The notes beneath the pieces are model-generated. The model saw only the letters and a list, made by a program, of their open reading frames with translations. It searched no databases and was not told the DNA's origin. From the NCBI GenBank assembly GCA_034401795.1, contig JAVVLW010002922.1, forward strand, positions 1-64,000: 64,000 nt of DNA, in the 5' to 3' direction. Within the stretch, counting starts at the first letter, position 1; each line of letters begins with the position of its first letter. This DNA is from Chaetoderma sp. LZ-2023a (lineage: Eukaryota; Mollusca; Caudofoveata; Chaetodermatida; Chaetodermatidae). Shown here piece by piece: positions 44,331 through 56,093 of the stretch. Made by a program: the position numbers and the translations under genes.

Positions 44331-46183
44331 GAATGCGTATGCATACATTCCCACCCAGCTGATAACTAACGCATCTGTTGAGATAGCGCTCGGATCTGGA
44401 ATCGAAGAGACGTATGTCGTCATCTTCGCATTCTTCTTCATTGCGAATAAATCTATGTTGGCTTTCCGCCAGTGGTTGAAGAGACAATCCGCCACACATT
44501 GATTTAGTTGCCATTCCATAGGTAAAACACTTCGGCTCAATGAGTCTTCTAGCAGATTTAATCTTCCCAGAATATGAACTGCTTTCAAGGTGATCCTGTG
44601 ATCCAGGCACCAGCAAAGCAATTTCCATGTCATCCTACATAGACTGGGCCACCCTGGTGGTTTATGTAAGTCACTACTGTTGAATTATCTGCTCGAACCA
44701 GAACAATCTTGCCCTGAACTTTCATTAAGAAATGTTCCAGGCCCAGTACTACTGCTCGTAATTCCAGTAGATTGATATATTCTTGTGACTGATCCAGATT
44801 CCAAAGCCCTGATACTGTGGCTTCTTCCAGGCATGCTCCCCATCCCTCCATTGATAGATCTGTATACATCCTTATTTGAGGGTGGAGAGGGGTGAGCATT
44901 ACCCCCGCAAGGAGATTCTCTCTTTCCATCCAACATTGGAGATGGTGAATAAGAGCCTCCAATTTGAGTCCAGTGATCCTGTACTCTGGGTCCACTGTGT
45001 AAGGCTGCCTGTGGAATGACTGGTTCCAATGAAACCATCAACCCCCGCATTCTCAAGTAAACCCATGCCAGGACATGACGACTGTTGCACACTGACTGTA
45101 TTAATGAGATGAGTACTTGTACCCTCTCCTGAGTAGGATAAACATATCCTATCTCTACATCAAAGACCATTCCCAGGTAAACAAACTTCTGGGATGGAGT
45201 CAGCTCTGATTTTTGAAAGTTGATTATCCAGCCTAAGTCTGTGAGAGTTTTTAGAACTATCTCCAGATTTGCTGATAGACTTTCCTGATTGTGTGCCTTT
45301 AATAGCCAGTCGTCTATGTATGTATGGAACGCTTTGCTTCTCCTGCGGAGGTATACTGTTATCGCAAGGACAACCCTGGTGAAAAGTTGAGGAGCTGTTG
45401 AAATTCCAAAGGGTAAACCCCTGAATTCCCACTGATGGCCCTGGAATGCAAACCTCAGGTACTGGCGAAAACTCCTCGCCATTGGAATGTGGAAATATGC
45501 ATATTTCAAATCTATTGACGTCATCCACATTCCTTTTTCCAACCCTACAAACACCGATTTCACTGTTTCCATTTTGAAACTTGGCGTGTCAATGAACTTT
45601 GTCAGTGGATTGAGGTTGACAATAGGCCTCAACGCTCCAGTGCTTTTTGTCACTAGGAATACGGGTGAATAGAAGCCTGGACAATTTTGTGCTGGTTGAA
45701 TTGCTACTTTTTATAGGAGGGAATTTATTTCCTCCTCTATACACAAACGTTGATCCAGATCGCTTTGGAGTCCAGATCGGAACCAGAGACAGCTGCGCTG
45801 GTGGACCTACTATCCAGTCGGGATGACACCCGACTGAAAACCATCATAAGACTAAGCAGTCCTGAGTCAACCGCTCCCAATCTTGCCTGTGGTGGGCCAG
45901 ACGGCAGGCCGCCTGGTCCACCTAGAGAGAGAGGTGGACATGAGCAATGCAAGAGTGGCACTGTCTCTGGACACAGAAGTACCGAAACGGTCCGTACTGT
46001 GGCAACCAGCCCATCAGGCACGGTTACCACGACCAGATCCTTGCGTGCCACGGCCCGCACCGCACGCACCGAGGTGTGCAAGTGGCTGTCTGGCTGGTTG
46101 CACTGGAGGAGCCTGCGTACCCCCTCGCTGCTGGCTGCAGAGCGTGCGACCATGGCCGGCGCTAAGCTGGTGGCTGGCCTAGA
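43941..46183 (-). pseudogene. pol, decayed, copy C
   Basis: RT (KYAYFHIPMARSFRQYL, LPFGISTAPQLFTR, HTYIDDWLLKA) and RNase H (YTDLSMEGWG, LLELRAVVLG, RADNSTVV) are recognisable in pieces: 44685-45653, 44630-44995 and 43941-44633. A small deletion at about 45001 and a frame break near 44640 split it. The TDAS aspartate context has become TDLS. The upstream part (45737-46153) is shifted as well and ends at the copy D insertion. Confidence 0.82.
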
Positions 46184-46204
46184 AACTAAGAAAATTTACC
46201 AAAT

Positions 46205-46967
46205 TTCTTTTTCAATTGGAATGTGGAAATAAGCATCCTTGAGATCTATTGATGCTGTCCACATCCCCTTCTTTAACACCAACAACACCGATTTTATTGT
46301 TTCCATTTTGAAACTTGGTGTATCTATAAACTTGTTTAGAGGTTTGAGGTTGAGAATTGGTCTCCAACCCCCAGTGTTCTTTGTCACAAGAAACACGGTT
46401 GAATAGAAGCTCGGACAATCTTTCGCCGGTTGAATTGCTTCTTTTAGAATTAGAGATTCTATCTACTCTTCTATGCACAACCGTTTGTCTGGATCTCTTG
46501 GTATTTGAGTCCAGACCGGTACCAGAGACAGATGCAATGGCGGACCTCTTATCGATTCTGGACTGTATCCGTGCGAAAGCCATTGCAAGACTAAGCGGTC
46601 CTGAATTAACCGCTCCCACTTCTGAATGTGGCAAGTCAAACGACCTCCTACTGGTGCACCTAGGGTTGACGGGGTGCCCATAAATTTTAGAAGTGGGAGT
46701 GTCTCTGGTACGAGTGACAACACCCGAGTGGTACCCATCAGGCCCGGTTATCACGTGCCGCTCCTCGCGTGCCATGCCCAGCGCCACATGCACCACAGTG
46801 AGCGGGCTGCTGTCTGGTTGGCTGCGCTTGAGGCGCTGGCTGACGTATAGCAGCACGCTGCTGCTGGCGCGGCCGACGCGGTCTCTGAAACTGGCCAGCC
46901 TGCTGGCGTCTGACAATGCCAGCACCGCCATGAGCGTACTGCTGTCGAGCAGCCGAGGGCTGAACAT
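46205..46967 (-). pseudogene. pol N-terminal fragment, copy D
   Basis: GGWRPILNLKPLNKFIDT and SIDLKDAYFHIPIEK are in one frame (46196-46396), the upstream part in another (46463-46738), so at least one frameshift. Ends in RT motif A at the truncation point. Confidence 0.8.
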
Positions 46968-48721
46968 GCACTTGTGCTCTGCGCAGCACTTATAACTGTG
47001 CGCGCAGTGCCCTCTGGTTGTTCACCAAAGTCACTGTCTCTTGGAGGTGCCGACAACCTTCACCTCCAAAAAGACCATGGCCTGCCATCGGCGCTTGCAA
47101 CAAGCATGACTAGAGCTCTTGAGACAGGCACAAATTGTCCAAAGCAAAAGTGCGCCTCGTCCTCAGTGACTTCGTGATGGACCTAGTCAGACACTCCAAC
47201 GCCAGGTTGATCCCATCCTGGATGGCTCGTTGGACTGTCACGGGGCTAGGTTGTTGCTGGACCGAGGCTGCTACTACCCAAGATAGCAGCTGTGAGACAT
47301 GAGACAGCGCACTAATCGCTGCTCGTCAGCTCTCCTCGGTGTAGCCGAGCACATAGCGCCTGAGCACACCGCTCCCATGTCAACACGGGAACCCGGTCGC
47401 GTATCTTCTCCCAGAGCGGCGGGTCGTCCGCGCTTGGTCTGGGCGCTAGGCCATATCGAGCATACTGACTAGCAGTAACCCGACATTGCCTAGCAACCTC
47501 GCAGGGGGCCTTCGCGAGGCGACCTTTCGGTCTAATCGACTCCTCTGCCGCAGAGAACATATCTAAGGTATGTTCAGTATACGGCAGACAGTCGTGTTGG
47601 CCAACGGCTTTGCCTGTAACCATGCCCAAGGGTTACCGGCGGCCGTTTCGTCCACGGAGAGCTCTGGTCTGACAGCGAGGAGCCACGTGCACGCTTCAGA
47701 CCAGTCTTCATCCATGGCTACCTGCGAATTGTCGACGAGCAGCGGGCCCTCGTCATCCTCAATGGAATTCGCAGGTAAGGCCGAGGTGGAGGCTAGAGAC
47801 AAACCCGGCTGCCCAGGGAATGCATACGGGCCCACGAGGGCTGGCATAACATTCTCCATAGGCTGACCGGGCACCAAGGCCGCACTTGTATGAGGGGTAA
47901 CATGCACACCAGCGCGGCCCGGATCATCCGTATGAGATTCCACGCTTAAGCGCGGAATCTTATACGGGCGGCCGTCCGCTCCAAACCGGCCCACAGGCTG
48001 AATCATGAAGCCTGCTCCCGAGGGAACAGTGCCATAGGCGCGAGCGGCCGCGCTCCTCTTGAGAGGAGTGTAGACGCTCGCATCCATGTCTTCATGTCTT
48101 CATTCCCTGGTCAGGAAAGTTAGACTCTGGGTTATCAAGAAAAACTAACCCAGACAGACCAGGAGAATGCCCGAAAGCAGATGACGAGGGTACTCCGCGA
48201 GTGATCGTGGTCAGGCCCGCTGCTTGGGTTCCGCCTGATGCTGCACGCGCTGCTGGATCACCAGGCGACGTGAACATCAAGCCTGGGTCCAAGACGGCCA
48301 CCCCTGGATCACTAAACACTTTGTCCGAGCTAGTAGGGCATGAACCAGGGAAGGGGGCTACCTGCACTGAGGTCGATGCGCAGGAAGTTGAAACAACTGT
48401 GCCAGGCAACATGCCGCGAAGCATGTCAGGCATCAGATCTTTCAAAGTCCTGCGCATCTCACTCACTAACTCAAACTTGAAGGCCTCCAGCTCACCCTCC
48501 AGCTCACCCTTCTGAGGCCTCTTCTTACCCTCCCTCTTTGTCTTCTTGCCCTCCTCAGCCATTAGCTTAGCCTGAAAAGCAAAGAATTCAGAGGTTAGAT
48601 TCCCCCCCCCCACCTCTTTACAAATGACACATTTGTTAGACAGCCTACACACTGAACAAAGATGGCAAGGGTGGGGGAAGAATCTAGCCTTCATAGGCTT
48701 GAAGCAAGATGGACATGACTT
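46738..48721 (-). pseudogene. gag-like ORF1, frameshifted, copy D
   Basis: Three frames are needed: 48092-48721 with the Cys module (CPSCFKPM, CHLCSVC, CVICKEVGG), 47563-48087, and 47312-47629. The RG/Q-rich tail is at 46738-46989. The exon again starts at a 3' splice-like site (ccttccctttttcag ending at 48722). Sequence is far from A/B/E outside the Cys module and the MRRTLKDLMPDMLRGMLPG block. Confidence 0.8.
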
Positions 48722-48722
48722 C

Positions 48723-49780
48723 TGAAAAAGGGAAGGCATACGAAGACAATGAGTATTATAGTTTGCAAACCCTTGTTAATTGCCTATTAGTACAAAACAA
48801 GAACAAACTCGAGAGAAGACATCCACTTTTATTACCGACAACCCTGATGGGACAGCTGACTTCTCTAGTTAATAATAACCAATCACAACCAGGATCCCAA
48901 ATTAAGAGAGAGAGAGAAGAGAAAAATTAATGACTATCTAGATATCTCTCCGCCTTCATAATAAATGGTGATAAACACATCAAAGACATCTCTAAACTAA
49001 GATATTGACATCAAGGAAAGAGAAAAAACTCTGGTTGATTATGACATCAAACCTCAATGCAACAGCTCTTTCAAGGAGAGGGGACGTCAGAAATGAATGC
49101 AAGAAATATCTAGAGACTAAAGACATTCATTACTCCCGAATAATATAATATCAAATTATATATATTCGAGAACCCATGCACACACACGAGCGATTACAGT
49201 GCAATAACAAAAGGCAGCAGAAAATTGTGACTATTTTCAAATAATTATGTGCCATAACTAATAAACTCCCTTAGCCTGAGCACAGGCAAAACCATCCTCT
49301 TGTGCAGGAGAACACGTCCATCCATCCGCCGAGACTCTTCTTTCAGAAGAGCTGATGAGGGGGATGGGACAAAAGGAAGGAGATATTTCTTTTATTCATT
49401 TAATATATCTCCAACCCATAGACATATCACAATGATAAGTCAAAAAAGAGAGGTGAACAACCTTCGAGAGAACAGGACCCCTTACTCATCCATAAGTTGA
49501 ACCTGTGAACACAAAGCACAAGGGATTAATAGCCCTAGGTGCTGGGAGAAATTTAACAAGGATTCCCAGCGCCTGAAAACGCGGTAACGCCAAAACGGCC
49601 GCGACGAAAACAGGTAACATATAAAAGTTACAAGTCTAAATTAATAAATGGAACAAGATCACCTTAACAGATGATGAGGAAAACTGCTCTGCAGACTTAG
49701 AATCAGCCATTAACCCAAAAGGTCATAATAATTATTGAAATTTCTCAAAAAGAGACTGGGAAAGTTTTCATGGTTGGTCA
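48723..49780 (-). other. 5' leader of copy D
   Basis: Region between gag and terminal repeat, AT-rich, without coding signal. Shows little similarity to the leaders of A, B and E. Confidence 0.55.
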
Positions 49781-49977
49781 GCCAATATATTAGAAAACGG
49801 AAGTACCAGTATGCGCATGCACAGTGGGTGGGGTCTGTCATGTGCATGACTGTGTACATCTACCTGCCCATTAGGGGCACATAACTTTTTATAATTCTGA
49901 ATATTATTGAATTTAGAGCCGATATACTAGTATATCAAGAGTGTTAGGGAGGTAAGTATGTTCTCATGATGTGAAAT
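49781..49977 (-). repeat. Copy D 5' terminal inverted repeat
   Basis: Reads in sense atttcatgagaac... with the family core cttacctccctaacac. The palindrome is decayed to TGCGCATGCA. It borders copy C sequence directly at 49978. Confidence 0.8.
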
Positions 49978-51602
49978 TGGCCACGACCACCCATGCCTGC
50001 TGAGGATGGTATGCAGAGGGTGTTGCGCGAACACGCTCCATTCGGCGGAGCACTTCAAATTGCTCGTGCAGAGCCCTCTGGTTATTCACCATGGTGACCG
50101 TCTCTTGTAACAACAGGAAGACATGCGAGAGCACCGCGATGGGTGCCCTTGAACTCTCCTCCGCATCGCGGTGTTTGCCGAGCGCAGCGTGCTCGTGCAC
50201 AGCGCTCCCATGTCAGACCGGGAGCTTGGCCACATGTCTTCGCTTAGTGCAGCGCGATCATCAGCACTGGGCTTAGGCACTACACTGTACCTCTGGTATT
50301 CAACGGGTACGATGCGGCATCACTTTGCCACCTCGCGAGGGGCCTTTGCGTGACATCCATTCACCTTAATAGACGTCTCTGCTGCTGAGAACATATCCAC
50401 AATGTGCTCCGCTTGCGGCAGAGATTGTATCACGGTAGCAGTCGGCTTACCTGCTAGCCATGGGCGCTGGTCCTGCTGGATAGCTGGCTGTTCCAACGAA
50501 AGATCTGGCCTGACATTGATTAGCCAATGACAAGCGTCAGACCAGTCTTCCTCTGTGGCTACCTGTGAATGTTCGATTAGGCGCGGGCCTTCGCTGTCCT
50601 CTAGAACATTCACAGGTGATTGCGTGGCTGGAGGTACCGATACTCCTGGCAGGCCAGTGAAAGCATGGGGGGCCCGACAGAGCAGGCATGCTAAACACAC
50701 TGGCTTGACAAGAAGCAGGCGCTGTGGCATTGCGTGGGGTATACATACTCGACACACCACGGCCCTGGCCAGAACCAGCTACACCATCGGCAAGCTGAGG
50801 TATGCGGTAATGCTGGCCATCGGATCCAGTCCGGGCTACCTTCTGCGCCTACTCCTGCGTGAGTAGACCCATGGAAAATGTCGCCCGTGCTCCATGCGAG
50901 GGGTGCACATTCGTCAGTTTCCATGTTCACGGCGATAGGAGAACCCAGCAAATAATCCTCTTCTTCTTGACCAGAAAGATTAGACTCCGGGTCAGTGAAG
51001 ATTGCTAACATGACTGACCAGGATACGGTACCTGTAGGGCGCGGATACGCCTGAGGACCCGATAAGCGGGAACCAGGGTCCAGCGAGCCCTGCCCATGAA
51101 TGACTGGTGCGGCAAGCCTGCTACCCGTGTTCTCCTAGTGATCTCCTGCCCCTTCAAAAGGGGCCACCTCTGAATCATGGACAAAAACTGATAAATACCT
51201 AACGAAAACCGATTCAGAGGTGGCGATTATTTGCTCTGGAGAAGAAAGAGGAGACATCAAAGGATTTGGTCCAGGGAGCATGCTGTGAAGCATCTCTGGG
51301 ACCAAATCCTTTATTGTCTTCTTCATCTCTCCCATCATCTCAAGACGGAAGGCTTCCATATCCATGGAAGTGGACGCCTTCCTCTTACCCTTCTTACTCA
51401 CACTTATACTCTCCCACTCCTTCTTTGAGCGCTTCTCATCCTCTAACCCATTCTCCTTGGCCTGATGCGACAAAAAGTCAGACATTAGATGGCCACCCCC
51501 TCCCCACTGTTTACATACATCACAGTTTAACAGTGGCCAATAAGAACAGCAATTAAAGCATGGGTGAGGTGCAAATCTAGGCTTGACTAAGCGACCACAG
51601 TT
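49978..51602 (-). pseudogene. gag-like ORF1, decayed, copy C
   Basis: Pieces at 49964-50280, 50320-50760, 50691-51011 and 51135-51485 cover the LEHIVDMFSAAE, SHVFLLLQE and MKKTIKDLVPEMLHSMLPG blocks with several shifts and an internal deletion. Its downstream end is cut by copy D. Cys module traces lie at 51490-51600. Confidence 0.78.
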
Positions 51603-52524
51603 GGGACACCCAGGTTTCTAAAAGGCCACAAGACAAAGACAATGAGTATTTTAGTTAATAAATTAGTAAAACTCAAACCAAAATAAACAGGAGAGGATCA
51701 ATGGCCATAAAGACCACTACAACAATAGATAAATCAGCGTTGGACAAAACATTTTTGTTAATAATGAGTGCAAGGCTGATTATGATGTCATATCTTCAAA
51801 AATAAGAAGACAATCCGACTGAAAAACAATAGCCAGGTGCAATGATGAATTGTATTCAAAATCCAGAGCATAAAGGATAATGATATGAGCTATGTAAACA
51901 TCAGATAAACAGTGATAAAATTGGCAGCAGATTTCAGAAATATTTCTAAATAGTTTGAAGTGTCTAATATAATAACACTAGAATACCTGCTTCTTTAGCA
52001 TAGACATATTACCCGATCTCATGAACTGGATACGCCACCATTCTCTATGACCTCTTAAAGCTCTCCACCATAAGGGGAAGGGAAATGGACCAAGAGGGCA
52101 AAGTGAGATCTTACGAGACCTCCAAATCACTGGGCATAGATTTTGTTGCTAACATGTTAGTGGGAAATGGAACCTTGGTGGAGAGAAAAACAAACGCTCT
52201 GAAGATGTGCTGTCCTTTTCAATCATAGATAGATACCTATGGACACAAACAGAGAGATTAGAATTTCATCGCGCCAGGTGTAAATAAATCAGTTTTAATG
52301 GTGACTATCACGTCTAATCATCATGAATCTGGAAACACATTACACACAGGATTAAAATGCTGAATTAGACAAATATGTAATTGAAATCACCCGATAACTC
52401 GGTCCCGGTCCTTCCTCCGGTGATTTAGATTGAGAAGACATATGTTATCCAGATGAATTTCAACCAAACGAGTGAAGAAAACAACTGAAACTTTAGAATT
52501 TGAAAATTTGCATGTGCCTATTTT

Positions 52525-52711
52525 GCCAATAAATTGGAAAAGAGGAAGTGCTAGTGTGCGCATGCGTGAGGTTGTGGCTGGCATCCGCCGGACTGTCATC
52601 TGACTACCTGCCCAGTAGGGGCACCTAAATTTTTTAATCTGAGTGTTTATTGACTGAAAGTCGATATTTGGGAATATCAGTGTTAGGGAAGTATACTCTT
52701 GAAGTGAAAAT
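52525..52711 (-). repeat. Copy C 5' terminal inverted repeat
   Basis: Core of the family repeat with a short deletion near 52680-52690 (the agtattaggg block). A GCGCATGCG remnant lies near 52557. Confidence 0.8.
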
Positions 52712-53260
52712 GATGTGCTACTGGGGTGTCTTTTTGTTTTTTGATACCCTGTAGGTGTTCTTTCATTCTAATATGGAATTCATGTTTTGTTTCACCTACA
52801 TATTGTTTTTTTACATCTAGTACAGGTGAGAAGGCAGACGACATTGCGTGTGTCGCAGTATGTTTTCACCGTACACCTGTATTTAAGGCCCGTATGAGTA
52901 CTTGTGAACTCGCATTTGTTGTCCATGTTCTGACAGCAAAAAAATGTTTTTTGTGGTGCATGAATCAATAGGGTTAAGAAGTTTTTCCTTGGATGCGGGC
53001 TTTGGCGGGAAACTCAAATTTAGCTTTGTGGGTTTAAGTCCATTATGCATGGGATCCTACTCATGCTTTCTTCATTTGGCGGTTTTGGTGTTCACAGCTC
53101 CAGCCGTTGACGTTTGCATGCCCTTTGATAGCATTTGAAGAGAAGGTCTGATGGGTGATTTCTGTTCTGCTAGTAACCGATCAGTTCATGAATGTGGGTG
53201 TGGAAATCAATATCCTTGCCGCAGATTCTGTGAAGGTGAAGGAATTGGCCACAAGGGTTG
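52712..53260 (-). pseudogene. Penelope-like GIY-YIG endonuclease, N-terminal part (split by copy C)
   Basis: Minus-strand reading near 52712-52880 gives NVVCLLTCTRCKKQYVGET followed by RMKEHLQGIKK and PVAHH, ending at the copy C border. The C-x-x-C before QYVGET and the R..EH block match GIY-YIG endonucleases of Penelope-like elements. Upstream sequence to about 53260 is open in pieces (for example KLNLSFPPKPASKEKLL) with stops. The rest of the element, including RT, is not seen. Confidence 0.72.
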
Positions 53261-53489
53261 GAGTTCTTGGTTGATTGTGGGTGTGCGGAGTACACAATTT
53301 AAATAGCTCTATAAAAGTCTACAATTTTAACAAATACACAGAATTACAATGGGAAGTTACGGAAAACAAACAGGCATTGTCATCAGTTAGTATTGACTAC
53401 TGTAGCCGGGCCATATTGGTGCTTGCTCATCATTTCATGACTATACATCATATATTTGCTAGATTAAGATAAAATGAATGAATAATTAC

Positions 53490-53587
53490 CTTAATTTTTT
53501 TACATTTACTGCCAAGTACTCTTAATGATTGATTAGTTGCTGGAACTCTAGATATATCCAGGTTTGTTAAATGAGGACAGTGATGAG
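53490..53587 (-). CDS. LRR protein exon 1 (most upstream exon found)
   Basis: 98 nt between acceptor cctttctctag and donor gtaatta on the minus strand, phase 1 in and phase 0 out. Reads HHCPHLTNLDISRVPATNQS, then LRVLGSKCKKIK, an LRR core with the conserved Cys and Asn-Leu. Together with the eight exons downstream (41783, 38744, 35230, 33322, 32269, 14036, 11173, 9336) it gives about 216 residues of uninterrupted cysteine-containing leucine-rich repeats, as in F-box/LRR (FBXL) or AMN1-like proteins, which usually serve as substrate-binding parts of ubiquitin ligases. No F-box is seen, so the family is not settled. The incoming phase shows that upstream exons exist. Confidence 0.76.
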
Positions 53588-53626
53588 CTAGAGAAAGGAA
53601 ACATAATGTCAAATACACAAGTGACA

Positions 53627-55434
53627 ACAAGAGGCACAAGGGGCCTGTATCGCTCACCTGGACCATAGGCATCTCAACTAGAATGGTCATTAACAATAAG
53701 TAGAACGCTAATGAGTTGAGCAGACTTGTAACAAGAAAACAGAGGCCATGTTTCTTTATGTATCAACTTCTCTTGACCAAACTTTAATATCACATTTCCC
53801 AAATTTCGGCCCAATCCGTTCAGTGGCTTTGGAGACAAAGTTGCTTTCATGAAAAACAGGCTATCCAAAATGGCCACCCAACCATTTGGCAAATCAAGTT
53901 CCCTTGAACAAACTTGGTTTAGCTCATGCCCTAAATGATATTTTATGAGTTTTGAATCAATCGTTCAAACAGTTTTGGTGAAGATTTTTAAAGCCATTTC
54001 TAAAAATCGGCCAAAATCCAAGATGGCCACTGGCCAATTGTCTTCGTTTGAACAAACTTGAATTTCTACAACCTAAGGATGCTTCATGCCAAATACAATT
54101 GAAATCTGTCCAGTAGTTTTAGAGAAGACATTTTAAATTTCCCATTGCTTTAGTATGGGAGCTTTTGGTAGGAAAATGATCCAAGATGGCCGCCAAACCA
54201 TTTATCCGACAGTTTCGAAAATTGCAAATTTGAGATCAGAATACCCAAAAACATATATAAAACCAGTTTCAGCCTCAAAATTCATTATATAAAAAAATCC
54301 AATATGGCTGCCAAACACACTATATTTTGATTGGCCCACGGCGGCCATGTTTTTTGACGGATCAACTTTCCTTGAACAAACTTTAATGGCCCTTAGTCCC
54401 TAATCATATCTGCTAAATTTTGGCCAGATTCCTTCAGCGGTTCTGGAGTTGTTTTCGCTAAAACTAAGTCAACCAAGATGGCCGTCAACCCATGGGACCA
54501 ATCAAGTTCCCTTGAACAAACTTGGTTCAGCTCTTGCCCTAGATCATATTTCATAGGGTCTGCTTCAATCCACCAAGCGGTTTCGGAGAAGGTTTTTAAA
54601 GCCTTTTCTAATAATCGACCAAAATCCAAGATGGCTGGCTGCCTTCCAAATTGGCCGATCGGCTTCGTTTGAACAAACTTGAATCTCTACACCCTAAGGA
54701 TGCTTCCTGCCAAATACAATTGAAATCGGCCCAGTACATCTCGAGAAGACATTTTAAGTTTCCCATTGCTTTAGTATGGGAGCGTTTGGCGGGAAAATGA
54801 TCCAAGATGGCCATCAAACCGTTTATCCGACAGTTTCGAAAATTGCAAATTTCAGATCAGAATACCCAAAAAACATATATAAAACCAATTTCAGCCTCAA
54901 AATCCATCACATAAAAAAATCCAATATGGCCACCAGACACACTATATTTTGATTGGCCCACTGCAGCCATGTTTTTTGACGGGTCAACTTCCCTTGAACA
55001 AACTCTATTGACCCTAGTCCCTAATCATATCTGCCAAAATTTTGGCCCAATCCCTTCAGCGGTTCTGGAGAAGTCGTTTTCGCTAAAACTAGGTCAACCA
55101 AAATGGCCGCTGCACCATTTCCCCAATCAGGTTCCCTTTAACAAAGTTGGTTCAGCTCTTGCCCTAGATCCTATTTCATGGGGTTTGCTCCAATCCACCA
55201 AGCGGTTTCGGAGATTTTTAAAGACGTCTCTAAAAGTCGCCAGCCAAATTGGTCAATCGGCTTCATTTGAACAAACTCAGTATGCCCTAAGGATGCTTCC
55301 TGCCAAATATAATTGAAATCGGCCCAGCGGTTCTTGAGAAGTCATTTAAAGGAAAACTTGATGCATGACAGACAGACGGACGACGGATGATCGCCACGAC
55401 ATAAGCTCACTTAGCCTTTCAGGCCAGGTGAGCC
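53627..55434. repeat. Unclassified long dispersed repeat, copy 3
   Basis: Starts 'acaagaggcacaaggggcctg' and ends 'cctttcaggccaggtgagc'. Holds an internal tandem duplication of about 613 bp: the block with 'tttatccgacagtttcgaaa' appears at 54208 and 54821. Terminal phrases (cgctcacctgg / ccaggtgagc) are inverted relative to each other. Confidence 0.7.
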
Positions 55435-55441
55435 AACAATA

Positions 55442-55590
55442 CATCAGCCAATACCAGCCTCTGTAGTGGTCAAGCCAGCCATTACCAGCCTCTGTAGTGG
55501 TCAAGCCAGCCATTACCAACCTCTGTAGTGGTCAAGCCAGCCATTACCAGCCTCTGTAGGGTCAAGACAGCTATTACAAGCATCTGTGGT
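55442..55590. repeat. 31-bp tandem repeat
   Basis: Four to five units of 'caagccagccattaccagcc' + 'tctgtagtggt'. The unit resembles the 'ggccaaaaccggcctct' part of the TTAA MITE, so the array probably grew from the MITE end that follows it. Confidence 0.8.
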
Positions 55591-55727
55591 GGTCTTGATA
55601 AATGTGCATGTACAGGCAAAGAGAAGGATAATGGAGTCAGTCAGTCTAATGCTAAATTTTCAAACATAGTCCTCCCTTCGCGTGCAAATGGATATTATCT
55701 TGGCAAACATTTTACAATTCTAGAGGG
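55560..55727. mobile_element. TTAA-flanked MITE, partial copy 5
   Basis: The right end has CCCTCTAGAATTG (inverted) next to TTAA at 55728-55731. The left end is replaced by the 31-bp tandem repeat. Confidence 0.55.
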
Positions 55728-55731
55728 TTAA

Positions 55732-56055
55732 TGGTTACAATTTGGCATAACAATATACATTTTCCCAGAAAGAATGGCCACATACACACCTAGAGAATCA
55801 CTACAGTGCAATCAATGGCGTATCAAATTTCTTGAGCTGGTCTACAAAGAGTAATTGTTGGCTAATTGTCTTTGTTCATTATGTGGTTAAATGACCACCT
55901 TAACGTGCAGTAGAATGTGATCAATAGATCAATCAGTCGGTCAAGCTATGGAGAATCAGTTTTCAGTCCATGATTGTGATCATCAACACATACCATCCGT
56001 AATTCATTTTCAAGATTTCGAGATACAGAGGGATCGTACAGAAAACAACTCAATA

Positions 56056-56093
<38 letters not shown>

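Larger units (their letters stand above)
46184..49977 (-). mobile_element. DIRS-type retrotransposon copy D, 3'-truncated, nested in copy C
   Basis: Has a 5' terminal repeat (49781-49977), leader, gag and the first part of pol (up to the DLKDAYFHIPIE region). It then stops abruptly at about 46184-46205, where copy C sequence resumes. RNase H, recombinase, the internal complementary region and the 3' end are missing. Its gag is clearly diverged from A/B/E, so D belongs to another subfamily. A duplicate RT N terminus next to that of C is what reveals it. Confidence 0.85.
42375..52711 (-). mobile_element. DIRS-type retrotransposon copy C, decayed, split by copy D
   Basis: Parts 42375-46183 and 49978-52711. 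Both terminal repeats and the internal complementary region are recognisable but mutated, and all ORFs carry stops, frameshifts or deletions, so this is an older insertion. It sits inside a Penelope-like element. Flanks overlap the circle junction by three T bases (AAA on the plus strand), and removing C restores the endonuclease reading frame exactly. Confidence 0.9.

Noticed and set aside
55994-56046. Exon-like stretch ending in a gtatgt donor
   Set aside because: Leaves phase 0 whereas exon 53490-53587 needs phase 1; no LRR or F-box motif.
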